Assembly: GCA_026936335.1 (NCBI GenBank)
Contig: JAPMXV010000071.1
Span: 228,756-292,755, forward strand
Direction: 5' to 3'
DNA length: 64,000 nucleotides
From: Mantamonas sphyraenae
Lineage: Eukaryota; CRuMs; Mantamonadidae
Part shown: piece after piece, positions 41,140-51,128 of the stretch
How positions within the stretch are numbered: the first letter of the stretch is position 1
How the letters are laid out: each line of letters starts with the position of its first letter
Position numbers and translations under genes: made by a program
Notes under the pieces: generated by a model
The model's input: only the letters and a program-made list of their open reading frames with translations
What the model was told of the DNA's origin: nothing
The model's database searches: none

Positions 41140-43403
41140 TCACCAGAAACCAAAACCCCAGCCGGAACTCTTTTGCTGGGTGCGCGCACTGAGGTCGTGC
41201 ACTTCGACGCCGTAGACACCGGCAAGGTCAAAAACAAGTGGTTTCGTGGCGACGGCCTCCATGCTGGGAGGAAACTGGACCCAGTTGTCCTGAGGAGGGA
41301 CAAAGGCTTTTGGATGATGAGGTTGGTTGATGAGAAGAGAGACAGAGGTCTGGTCGGCGTCGGCTGCGTCGGAAGAGGCTGCGGCAGCCTTTGCTTTCCC
41401 CTTGTTGCGGCCGTCCGCAATGTCGTCGAGACCAGCGGCCTGGAGAACCTTCATGGCATGTGCATAGGAGCGCATACCCTTGCTCCTGCTCATGGCATCG
41501 TCAAGGAGGGCGTTTGCCTCAAGGTCATGCTTGCCGCAGTCTTCCCATTGGCGCTGAGCGTCGTGGACATTTTCCATGCACAAGACACCACTCTTGGCAC
41601 ACTTTGCCCATTGTTTGGTCTTGGAATACTGCTGGGTGCGCCAGAAGCTCTGGAGGGCCTTGTAGGTGAGGCGGCGGGCAGCCATTTCCTTGATTTCGTC
41701 CGTGCCAAGGCGGTCGGCCATGAGCTCCTCCAGCTGTTCTGTGTCGTGCTCCATGCCGCCGTAGAGACGGACGAGTGCGAGGGGCTTGACAACTTCTGCG
41801 GTACGGCCGGGGCCGTAGTCGAAGCGGCCATTGAGTTTGTGAAGGAGGACGCGAGAGAGGAAGGCATTGCGCTTGATGGAGTTCTCGAGCAGCAGTGACT
41901 GGAGATATTCTTCAAGAGCATGAAGGTTTGCGACGTTGGCTTCCTTGGACGAGGAGCGCTTCTCGGATTCGAGCTGAGAGAGGACAGCGGACATGGTGTC
42001 GCTGAGCTCCATGTTGACGTGGTCAAACAGGGCGATAGCCGCGTCGAGGCCCTTTTGATTGCGTTCGCTGACCTCGTCTGTATCTGGGATCTGCTGTGCG
42101 TCGTCGGCGGCCGAGGGCGGGCCGGAATCGTTGGCTGAGGAGGAGCCGGTGGAGGAAGAGGAGGAGGACGAAGAGGCAGAGGCGGAGGCATTGCTAAGAG
42201 CCTCGTCGAGAGAAAACTGAGCGTCTTGGGCAGAGAGGACTTTGACGCGGACGGCGTCGTCCTTGACTGGAATCTGTGTGCCGGCAAAGTAAATGCTGTC
42301 CATGTTCTTGGCGGCGTCTTTGCGGATGGCAGTCATGACGTTGTCGAGTTGACTGCGAAGAAGCTCCATGCCCGGAGTGTTTGCGCCAGAGAGGAGTTCC
42401 TGAAGCTCTTGCTTGTCTTGTGCGTCGAGGTGGTGGTTGCAGAAGCGGATGTTGACCTCGAGCTCCTCAAGCTTGTGTTTGTACAGCTCCTGGTCCTCGA
42501 GGCGGCCGACCTTGGAGAGCTGCTCATAGATGGTCCTGAGAAGGAAGTGGGAATTGGAGGAAGAGTGGTGTGCGGTGTTAGGGGTTGAACTGGAAATGGG
42601 GAAATGGGCGGGTGTGGCACATGCAGGGACACGTAGGAGACGCACTTTGCACGGAGGAAGGATGGGAGGGCGGCAGTATGGTTTGCCTGCATGAGATCGA
42701 GGTTTGCTTGCATGTTGCTGAGGTAGGCGTCTGCTTCGAGGACGGTGCGCTCGTCGGCGCGTGCATCACACCAGTCCTTGAGCTGCTGGGCAAAGGCGAC
42801 GGCCTTGCGGAGCCTGCTGTGGCCATGCTTGCGGGAGCGAGGGTTCTCCTCCTCCTCTTGCTTGAGCTGCATGGCGTAGGACCAGGCGCGTTCTGCGTTG
42901 ACGAGCGGAATCATGAGGGTTCTGGGGCGTGACGTGGGCGTGTGAGCGGTGAAGGAAATCCCTCTCGGAGGGTTGGAAAACGGGGCGGTGGGGCGGAACG
43001 AAGGGCAGATGAGGAGTGCAGGAGAGGGCAGAGAACGGAGGAAAGGTGCAAGGAGATAGGGGTTGAAGATGGATGTAAACAGGGTAGATTGAGCAGAGGG
43101 TGTGGGGCGGAGGGAGGGAACGCACTTTGCAGTTGGAATGTCGTCTGGCTTGATAGAAGCAGCCTTGTAGCGTCCCTTGGCGCTGAAATTGACAGCACCG
43201 ACGCTGCGGCGGATGCGTGCGAGGCGTCGGGTGCAGTATTGGCGGTAGCGGTGGTAATCGCCGTAGCGGAGGCCGTTTTCCTGTTGGGAGCCGACGGCAA
43301 TGGAAAGGATGGGCAGAGAGAGCTTGGGCAGGGGCTCACGCTCCTGCTCCACCTCAGGCTGCTCATCTGTGAGTTGGGCATCTTGCGGTTCTGCTTGAGA
43401 CAT
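41140..43403 (-). CDS. SRP68: Signal recognition particle 68 kDa subunit
   Basis: SRP68 binds the S-domain of SRP RNA with SRP72 and helps couple SRP to its receptor. Exons 43403-43126, 42921-42646 and 42535-41140 join in phase 2 to give 649 residues. The N-terminal RNA-binding domain is clear: ENGLRYGDYHRYRQYCTRRL, then LVNAERAWSYAMQLKQEEEE, SRLRKAVAFAQQLKDWCD and RAKTIYEQLSKVGRLEDQEL. The second half holds LVRLYGGMEHDTEQLEELMA, RRLTYKALQSFWRTQQY, and the SRP72-interacting tail (KPLVFDLAGVYGVEVHDLS). A Ser-rich linker near residue 340 is local. The gene is divergent from the PHD-finger gene with 65 bp between start codons. Confidence 0.94.
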
Positions 43404-43468
43404 GTCGGTGTTGCGGGCGGATGGGGTTGGGGCGAGTGCGCGTGCAGCGCCAAGGAAGAACAGAAGCC
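43404..43468. promoter_or_regulatory. 65-bp divergent promoter of SRP68 and PHD-finger gene
   Basis: Second head-to-head pair in the window with exactly 65 bp between start codons. No TATA box is visible. Confidence 0.5.
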
Positions 43469-45613
43469 ATGGACGTGGAGAGCGCACATGGTGATCACGA
43501 GGCGAACGAGCGTGTAGATGCAGGTGTGGATGAGGTGGAGGAGGTGGTTGAGCATGGGGAGGCGTCGTCGTCGTCGTCGTCGTCGTCGTCCGGGAGATCG
43601 GGATCGCGCACGTCTCGCCGCAGCCAGAAGTTCAACTTTGTGCTGCTGAGCTCGCTTCCTGGTGACGAAGAGGTGGAGGACACGCGGCCAATGACGGCAG
43701 GTGACCACGAGGCGCGGCTGGCGCAGTTGGCGCGGTCGTACCAGCGGCGCATGGAAGTGGTGAATGTAGGTTTGCGAAGGAGGCGAGAGGAAAGGCGGGA
43801 GGACGGAGAGGGCGGAGAGGGTGTGCGGGGGGTTTGGGGAGTGTATACATGGGTAGCAGGGAGGAAGGTGGAGGGCCGCGGGCGTGGGGTGAGGGTGGGG
43901 TGAAAAGGAAAAAAGTGGGAGGAGAGAGTTTGGCGGCGGAGAGCGCAATTTTTCTGACACCTTTTTTGGCGGGCGGACGTTGTGGGACAGCGAGAGAAGG
44001 CTGTGGAACAGCGTCTGCGCTTGAGGATGCAGGAAGACTCGCAACAGGGAACAAACGGGCAAGCAGGTGCAAGCGGAAGCACAACGGGGTCGCGGTACGA
44101 AGAACTGCTCGCGGCGTCGACGCGGCTCGGCTCCAACCCGCGGGAAGAGCGGAAGCGGAAGTTTTCGATGTTCCGGTCGCTGGAGGAAGGGGACCCGCTG
44201 CCGTCGCAAAAGGTGGGTGTGCGAATGGAGAGGAGAGGGGGACGACATTGGAGGAGAAGGGCGACGACGAGCTGACGTTTTTGGTGCGCAGAAGCAACGG
44301 ACGGACATTGACTCGCTGCACGCGCTGTTGTGCTCTGTGATTGAGTACTACGACAACGCGGCGACGATCAAGCAGATTGAAGCCGGGGTGTACCGTGCAC
44401 TGTGCCGCAAGTACCGGGGAGAGACGGACAAAGTGGACTTTCCTGCGATCACGCGGGAGTCGTTCATCTTGCTTCAAAACGACCCAAACTTTGCAGTGAG
44501 TTTTGGTGGAGTGGCGTGTTTACTGGAGTGGGGCGAGGAAAGGTATGATGGGCGGGATGATTGACACGGTGTTGGGCGACTCAGCGTGATCCTGTGCGGC
44601 GAGACGTGTACCATCTTGTGCAACTGCCGGGAGACGTGACGTTTGAACGCAACTGGGCGTCCAATGCGCCGAATACGCTGTCCAACTTTCCGTCGTCTCC
44701 GATGGGTGGGCGCACAATGGGCGGAAGCCAGGTGATGTCGGGAGTGTTTACGCGCACGTCGCATCTGCAGCCACCGCCGCAGTACAAATGCTTCTGCGGC
44801 AACAAGGCTCCGTACAACTGGAAGCAGAACATGCGGGGAGACTGGATGTGCTCTCACTGCACGATGATTTTCAACAAGGGCAACTCGTGCCCCGTGTGCA
44901 CAGTGGTGTACCGGAAGAACCAAATGACAAACACGGACCTAGACAAGGGACCATGGATCTGCTGCGACGAGTGCGAGTCATGGGTGCACAGCAAGTGCGA
45001 TGGGATCGACGACGTGTCTGTGTTTGACGACAGCAACCCGAACCCGCAGCATTACGCGTGCCCGTTTTGCAGGCGGGATTTGCCGGATCCATTTGTGAAG
45101 GGGGCTGAGCTGACGACAAACATGCGTGGGCAGCCACTGGGCACAGCGCCATCCCACGTGGAACATGAGGAAGTTGCGTACGACAGTGCGGCAGCGCGAC
45201 AGGCTCGGCAAGAGCTGATCAGCTCGACGTACGACACGGAACCTGTGGTGACGCTGGAAGACATGCAGGAGCGTCTGAACAAAGTTTTCGAAAACCACGC
45301 CAAGGCCACCCTGCCAAAGGGGGTGGACCGTACGAGCAAGGCACACATCCGAAACTTGGAGAGCACGTTCCGGGACAACCTGGCGTCGTTCAAGTCGCAG
45401 CTGGCGCTGAAGAGAGACACGATCATCACACGGTACGAACGAGACTATGAACGGCGTATCCAAGAGCTGCAGAACGAAGACGAGCGCAACCAGAACGAGG
45501 TGCAGCGGGACTTTGCGGCGCAGCTGAGGCAGTTTTACCGGGAGCAGCTTCCGCTGTTTGAGGAGCAGCGCACGGGGATTGCAAACGGGGAAGTGGAGTT
45601 TGAGGAGACGTAG
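43469..45613 (+). CDS. PHD-finger protein, unknown family
   Basis: Exons 43469-43765, 43991-44212, 44292-44495 and 44585-45613, all joined in phase 0, give 583 residues. A zinc-binding block at about residues 300-400 starts with a CxC/CxxC pair (YKCFCGNK, WMCSHCTMIF). It continues as a PHD finger (CPVCTVVYRKNQ, WICCDECESWVHSKCDG, HYACPFCRRD) with the Cys4-His-Cys3 order. PHD fingers usually read histone tails, so nuclear action is inferred. Upstream, a region of about 120 residues (FSMFRSLEEGDPLPSQ, SLHALLCSVIEYYDNAATIK, VYRALCRKYRG) looks like a folded domain that I do not recognise. The C-terminal about 130 residues form a likely coiled coil (LKRDTIITRYERDYERRIQE). The stop is 16 bp from the convergent gene. 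Confidence 0.85.
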
Positions 45614-45629
45614 AGGGCAATGGAGGATG

Positions 45630-46832
45630 TTATGATTTCTTGGTGTTGTTGTCCCAGGAGTAGAGGGGCCCCATGAACCATTCGTTGTCGTGGAGACCGT
45701 CGACAAAGACGTCAAGAGCGGAGGCGGCGAGGCGGACGCGAGCCTTGCGGGCGTCGAGATCACGCGAATCATGGAGATAGTCCTTGAGTTTGCGGGAGGT
45801 TCGGGCAGAAAGAAGCTGCTGCATGGCGAGGGTGCGTTCGTCGAGGGCGTCGTCGTCGGCGTCGTCGGCATCGTCGTCGTCTTGGAGAAGGAGGCTTCCA
45901 TAGAAGGCAACCTGCTCGCTGTTGCTGAGGAAGGGATATCGTTTGTCGGATTCGTCAAGCTCGAGAAGGTCACCGTCGATGAGGCCACGGGCGATGAGCT
46001 GTTTGCGTTCGTCGTCGTTGAGGAGGAGGGCGTAGGGGTCGATGTCCAAGCCGAGGTCTTGGAGTTGGTGGGCGAGGTCGAGGACTGCGTCGTCGGAGTA
46101 GGAGGGGGGTGATGTTGATGTGGTGGATGTGGTGGATGCGGTGGATGAGAGGTAGGCTCTGTCCAATAGGACGTCCTTGACGGAGGAGGAGGAGGAGGGG
46201 GAGGAGGAGGAGGTAGTGGTGGTGGAGTAGAGGGAGATGTTTGGGTGGCGGGCGTGCCACATGGTAACCATGCGCTCGAGGTGTAGGTTGAGTTCGTCGA
46301 GGGTGTCGTCGTCGATGGCGTCGGTGCCCCAGCGGTCAAACTTGGAAAGCCACTTGGAAAGGACAAGGCGGTCTACAGCACGCCAGAGAGTGTCCATGGC
46401 GTCGCGGTCGAGGGTTGGAGGGGATGGGGAGCGGGGAGGAGATGGGGAGCGTGGTCGCGCAGATTCCAGTTGGTCGAGAGCGGCCTGGACGATAGAGGAA
46501 GAGGAGGAGGACGAGGAGGAGGAGGTGGTGGTGGTGGTAGACTTCTCTGGGTGGAGGGCATGGTGGAGTCGGGTGTCGCTTTGAAGGCGTGTGCGAGGGG
46601 AGGCGCCGGAGGAGACTCGGGCAAGGTCGGCCTCGAGCGCGCGGATGCGTAACGGCCAAGCGGGGGAGGAAGAGGAGGGCGTGGAGCGGCGGGTGGAGGA
46701 TTGGGCGGACTTCCAGGCTTGGATGGCAGCGAGCTGACCGGCACAGTGGTCGCTGTCGTCTTGGGTGTAGACAAGGGCCTGGACGGTGATGTTGTGCGGG
46801 AGGAGAGTGTCGTTTTCGTCGACGATCTGCAT
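45630..46832 (-). CDS. Hypothetical Ser/Asp-rich protein
   Basis: Single exon, 400 residues, not recognised. The first 50 residues (MQIVDENDTLLPHNITVQAL, CAGQLAAIQAWKSAQSS) look folded. The middle is broken by Ser/Pro and poly-Ser runs. A second folded part reads DTLWRAVDRLVLSKWLSKFD and DELNLHLERMVTMWHARHP, and a helical Asp-rich part reads AVLDLAHQLQDLGLDIDPYA. The end is LHDNEWFMGPLYSWDNNTKK. No signal peptide, membrane segment or catalytic motif is visible. Codon bias matches the neighbours, and the long open frame with hydrophobic patterning argues that it is real. The ATG at 46832 is the first in frame. Confidence 0.7.
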   Translation of the reverse strand: MQIVDENDTLLPHNITVQALVYTQDDSDHCAGQLAAIQAWKSAQSSTRRSTPSSSSPAWPLRIRALEADLARVSSGASPRTRLQSDTRLHHALHPEKSTTTTTSSSSSSSSSSIVQAALDQLESARPRSPSPPRSPSPPTLDRDAMDTLWRAVDRLVLSKWLSKFDRWGTDAIDDDTLDELNLHLERMVTMWHARHPNISLYSTTTTSSSSPSSSSSVKDVLLDRAYLSSTASTTSTTSTSPPSYSDDAVLDLAHQLQDLGLDIDPYALLLNDDERKQLIARGLIDGDLLELDESDKRYPFLSNSEQVAFYGSLLLQDDDDADDADDDALDERTLAMQQLLSARTSRKLKDYLHDSRDLDARKARVRLAASALDVFVDGLHDNEWFMGPLYSWDNNTKKS

Positions 46833-46973
46833 GGGTGGGGAGGTGGTGGGATCGGGGCGATGCAGGGGGATCAAGGATCAAGGGCACAAGGGTGGGCTGT
46901 GCAAGGGATTGTGTTTGGCATGCGTGCGTGGAGGCAAGGAATTGGCGTGAGTTTTGCAGGTGGAGGGAGGCGG

Positions 46974-46975
<2 letters not shown>

Positions 46976-47013
<38 letters not shown>
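46976..47013. repeat. (TG)n tract in divergent intergenic region
   Basis: About 38 nt of TG dinucleotides between the hypothetical gene (-, start 46832) and DDX6 (+, start 47082). It could lie in a 5' UTR intron, since similar tracts sit in several introns here. Confidence 0.8.
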
Positions 47014-47081
47014 TTGTAGGCTGACATGTGAAGGGTGGCGCACACAGACCTGTTTGACACCCATAGACACGCGCAAAGAGA

Positions 47082-49015
47082 ATGAGCGAAGCGCAGAGCC
47101 AAGGCGGAGGGAACGCAAGCCGAGGGCGTAACAACAACACGTCCAAGGGCTACTACAACAACCGACGGTCGAGCAACAGCAGCAACAGCAAGCAACAGCG
47201 GCATAAGCACGGCGGAAGCGGCGGCGGTGGAAGCGGCGGCGGTGGAGGAGGAGGTGGAAGTGCAGGAGGAGGCGGAGGAGGAGGGGGTGGAAAGGGCGGC
47301 GGCGGCAACGGCGGAGGCGGCGGCGGGAAGGGCGGACGTCGACGCTACAGGCGCAACAACCGGTACAACAACAACAAGGGGTACAACAAGAACTACAACA
47401 ACAACATCGACATTGCATCGCTGAAGGAAGAGCACGCCAAGATGAAGGCAGCTCAGAAAGAGAAGGAAGAGGCCGAAAGGCGGGAACGCATTCTGGCTGG
47501 GGAAGAAGTGGAGGAGGAGGAGCAAAAGTCGTCGTCGTCGGCAGGCAACAGCAGCAGCAGCAGCTCGAGCAACTCACAAGAGTAAGTGTAGGGGGGTTGG
47601 AGTGTTGGGGTGGGCATGGAAAGAGCGCGGGGACGGAAAGGCGCGAGAGAGGGCGGGGAGAAAAGAGAGGCAGCGGGAGGGTCGCTGACGTTTGCGGGGC
47701 GGGCCATTTTCGCGTGTGCGGCGAACCGGGTTTATGCGTGCACGGGATGGACACAGGAACTGGAAAGAGCCCGAGAAAGACGAGCGCATCAAGACGGAGG
47801 ACGTGATGTCGAAGCGCAACCACGAGTTTGAGGACTACGCGCTGAAGAAGGAGCTGCTGCGAGGCATCTACGAAAAGGGCTTTGAGCGGCCGTCGCCGAT
47901 CCAGGAAGAAGCGATCCCCATGGCGCTTGTGGGGTCAGACATCCTTGCACGAGCAAAGAACGGCACGGGCAAGACGGCAGCATTTATCATCCCTGTGCTG
48001 CAGATGGTGGATCCGAGTGTGGAGCACGTACAAGGTAAGGAAGTGCGGCATGCGGCGGAAAGGGTGTTGCTGGGCGAGTGAGTGCTGACACGGAGCCACA
48101 GCATTGATTCTGGTGCCCACGCGAGAATTGGCACTTCAAACAGCCCAGGTGTGCAAGGAACTGGGCGCGTACCTGAACCTGGAGGTGATGGTGACGACGG
48201 GAGGAACGTCGTTGAAAGACGACATCTTGCGTCTGTTTGAGACGATCCACATCATTGTGGCGACGCCCGGACGTCTGCTGGACCTGGCAAAGAAGGAGGT
48301 TGCGGAACTGGACAAGTGCGGGATCCTTGTGATGGACGAGGCGGACAAGCTTCTGTCGTACGAGTTTCAGCCGTGCATCGAGGAAATCATCGGGTTCATG
48401 CCGGAAGACAGGCAGATGATGATGTTTAGCGCGACGTACCCGGTGACGGTGAAGGACTTTAAGGACAAGTGGCTGCAGAACCCAAAGAACATCAACCTGA
48501 TGGACGAGCTGACGCTGAAGGGAATCACGCAGTATTATGCGTTTGTGGAGGAGCGTCAAAAGGTGCACTGCCTGAACACGCTGTTTTCGAAACTGCAGAT
48601 CAACCAAAGCATCATTTTCTGCAACAGCGTGAACCGTGTGGAACTGCTGGCGCGGAAGATCACCGAGCTGAAGTATTCGTGCTACTACATCCACGCCAAG
48701 ATGGCACAGGAGGACCGCAACCGAGTGTTCCACGAGTTTCGCCAGGGTGCAGTGAGGCACCTTGTGACGTCGGACCTGTTTACACGTGGTATCGACGTGG
48801 AGGCGGTGAATGTGGTGATCAACTTTGACTTTCCGAAGAACGCAGAAACATACCTGCATCGCATTGGGCGGTCGGGACGCTTCGGACACCTTGGTCTGGC
48901 GATCAACCTGATTACGTACGAGGACCGGTTCAACCTGTACCGCATCGAGACGGAGCTGGCGACGGAGATCAAGCCGATCCCGTCGGAGATCGACAGCTCG
49001 CTGTACGCCATGTAA
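47082..49015 (+). CDS. DDX6: DDX6/Dhh1 DEAD-box helicase
   Basis: Decapping activator and translational repressor of P-bodies. Exons 47082-47581, 47757-48034 and 48102-49015 (phases 2 and 1) encode 563 residues. The RecA core is nearly canonical: [21 protein letters not shown] motif [44 protein letters not shown] in [32 protein letters not shown] (a DDX6 hallmark), [20 protein letters not shown] and [11 protein letters not shown]. The N-terminal extension of about 165 residues is local: an Asn/Ser start, then long glycine runs with Lys/Arg, then [15 protein letters not shown], which resembles condensate-forming, RNA-binding sequence (inference). Confidence 0.96.
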
Positions 49016-49517
49016 AGGCGGAGGAGTCACGGTGGAGAGGAGCAAGTGTCAAGGACACGGTAGAGAGGAGGAGACGGGTGTGCAAAAGGAAGGGGCAGTC
49101 AAGGAAGCAAGAGATCCTTGCGAGGACAGCAGCGGCGACAAAGACGCGAGTCAGCGGGGAGCATTGTGCATGTGGCGGGACGGGAAATCATCATCATTGA
49201 GAAGGGAAGAGGGGTTGCTTTGGAGGAGAAGGAGGAAGGGGGGTGGTGGAGGAGAGGTGGAACGGCGCGGTCGTTTCAGGCCTTTGCGTTTAGCGAGAGT
49301 AACACGGGACAAGCACACGGGTTGCATCCTTTGGGAGCGGAGTGGGGCGTTGAGCTCACTTTGTTCCTGGGGCAAGGTGCGTGGCTGGGTGTAAAGCGAG
49401 GTGTGGATCTCGGCAAGGAAAGAGAAGCGGGTGGCGGACGTGGGTGAGAGGGCGAGTGATTTTGTTTTTGTGCAATTGTGCAATAGAGAACGTCGTCATC
49501 ATGGTTGGGATGTTGGG
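49016..49517. other. 502-bp convergent intergenic region
   Basis: Lies between the stops of DDX6 (+) and the SET/NAP protein (-) and should carry both 3' UTRs. It is purine rich on the plus strand. Short open frames look non-coding. No repeat or RNA gene seen. It is much longer than the other convergent gaps in the window. Confidence 0.5.
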
Positions 49518-50201
49518 TTAGGCGTCGAGAAAGCGTGTGGCGTGGGGAAAGACGGAGGAATGGATGAGTTCGGCGAGGTCAAGGGCGTCGTCGTCTCCCT
49601 TGGCGTTGTGGATCCAGGAGAGGAGGGCAGAGGCGGCAAGGGGTGAGGATTGCGATGAGGAGCGTGGGCGTTTGGTGGTGGTTGTGGTGGTGGTTGTGGA
49701 GGAGGAGGAGGAGGAGGAGGAGGTTGACGTTTGCGGGGTGATCACGTCGACGGGCGAGCCGGTGACGCGGACGAGGCCCGAGGATGGAGAGATGGAGACG
49801 TCGACGGTGAGGCGGTCGTTGGTGAAGAACGGGTTGGGGGTGGCAAAGTCAAAGACAAGGGTGTAGCCGGAGGACGGGTCGTCGTTGTCGACGACTCGGA
49901 GATCTTGGAGGTGGTGGAGGATGTCGTGGTCGGTGGAGGTGAGGAGGTCGCTGATGAGCTGGTCATGGGAAAAGGCACGTGCCCAGAAGTGGGGGACACG
50001 TGCAATGAGCTCTGCGCGTTGCTGGAGGAGTTCGTTGCGCTGGGTGGCAAACTGGCGCTGAACCTCGAGGATCTGCGCAGCCTGCTGTGCGTCTAGCTCT
50101 TCTATCTTGGCCTGGATGGCTTTGAGTGCGTCAGCGGAAGATGGAGAGACGGGCGGGGTTGTGCGTGTGCGTTTGGGAGAGGGTTGTTCTTGGGAGGACA
50201 T
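49518..50201 (-). CDS. SET: SET/NAP-family histone chaperone
   Basis: Single exon, 227 residues from the ATG at 50201. The dimerisation helix of the NAP/SET fold is clear (AIQAKIEELDAQQAAQILEV, then QRNELLQQRAELIARVPHFW). The SET-type earmuff domain follows (AFSHDQLISDLLTSTDHDIL, LQDLRVVDNDDPSSGYTLVF, ATPNPFFTNDRLTV). The closing WIHNAKGDDDALDLAELIHS region resembles the end of the SET domain. The usual acidic tail is missing; instead the protein ends FPHATRFLDA. Insertions of Ser and Thr runs split the beta layer. SET proteins bind histones and inhibit PP2A. The homology is to SET rather than NAP1 because of the short N terminus. Confidence 0.87.
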   Translation of the reverse strand: MSSQEQPSPKRTRTTPPVSPSSADALKAIQAKIEELDAQQAAQILEVQRQFATQRNELLQQRAELIARVPHFWARAFSHDQLISDLLTSTDHDILHHLQDLRVVDNDDPSSGYTLVFDFATPNPFFTNDRLTVDVSISPSSGLVRVTGSPVDVITPQTSTSSSSSSSSTTTTTTTTKRPRSSSQSSPLAASALLSWIHNAKGDDDALDLAELIHSSVFPHATRFLDA

Positions 50202-50223
50202 GTTGGGTTGGGTTGGATTGGAT

Positions 50224-51073
50224 TCATTCGCGCGTGGATGAGCTACGGGGCGTGTTGTGTGATGTGGTGGGCTGCGGCCACTGGTCACGATAGTAGTCGT
50301 CGTCGTAGGCTTGGGGAGAGGAGGGGGAGGAAGAGGAAGAGGAAGGTGGGGAATCGTCGGCGTAGGGGTCGACAAAGTCATTGTCGACAATGTCAGTGTC
50401 CGGGATAGGGTGGTCGTCGGCATCAGACCATTCGCTGGACGGGTCGGAGGTGGTGGGGTCGTCGTAGGAGGAGGAGAGGCCGCGGTCTTGGCGCAGCTGT
50501 TGGTGGCGTTGGACGACGGCAGGTGGGGTGATGTTGGCCTTTTCCAGTTGAAAACGGGTGAGGGAGCCCAACGGGGTGTCCAGAGTGGCCATGTTCAAGC
50601 CGACATCCTTTGCGGAGCGGGCAGCCGCGACTGTGCCGGCTGGGAGGGGTTGGTGGGGGGTTGGGGGGGGTTGGTGGGGAGGGGGGGAGGGAGGGAAGGG
50701 GTTGGGGAGGATGGGGTGGGGGGTTAGGAGGGGGAGGTGACAGGGGTGGGGGGTGAGGGGTGAGGAGAGGGCGACGGAGGCGGGGAAGCTGGAAGGGTCG
50801 CGCGGACGTACTCACGAGGCCAAGGGCAATTCCGCTGGTGGTGCGGCCTATGGCGCCCATTTTGGTGGCAGAAGTGAGAAGGAGAAAGGTGACAACACTG
50901 CCGCCTGCAAGACCCCAGGTGAAGCTGCTGGAAATCTTGCGGCCGCCTTCTGCACCGAGTTGGCGTTCAATGTCCGAAAACTGGTAGGTGGACATGTACT
51001 GCTGGATCTGCTCGGGGCTCATGGATTCCCACTTGGGGGAAGGCTGGTCCCAGCTGGCTTTGGGGGATGACAT
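50224..51073 (-). CDS. Small two-helix membrane protein, unknown
   Basis: Exon 1 is 51073-50812 and exon 2 begins at 50639 (or 50630 if the second of two close AG sites is used) and ends at 50224; 225 or 222 residues. The donor GTACGT at 50811 is chosen over the overlapping GTGAGT because only it keeps phase. A hydrophilic start (SPEQIQQYMSTYQFSDIERQ) precedes two glycine-rich hydrophobic segments (TWGLAGGSVVTFLLLTSA and the GIALGLV stretch across the junction), then an amphipathic helix and an acidic Ser/Asp tail. The pattern recalls small mitochondrial or endosomal hairpin proteins of the OCIA type, but I cannot confirm a family. Confidence 0.65.
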
Positions 51074-51128
51074 TGGAGTTGGGGTTGGTTGGGTGGCGTG
51101 GCGCTGGACAGTATTATACAGCATCAGG

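Noticed and set aside
50640-50811. Alternative donor GTGAGT at the end of exon 1 of the small membrane protein
   Set aside because: It leaves phase 0 and forces exon 2 into a frame without hydrophobic patterning; GTACGT four bases downstream keeps the good frame.
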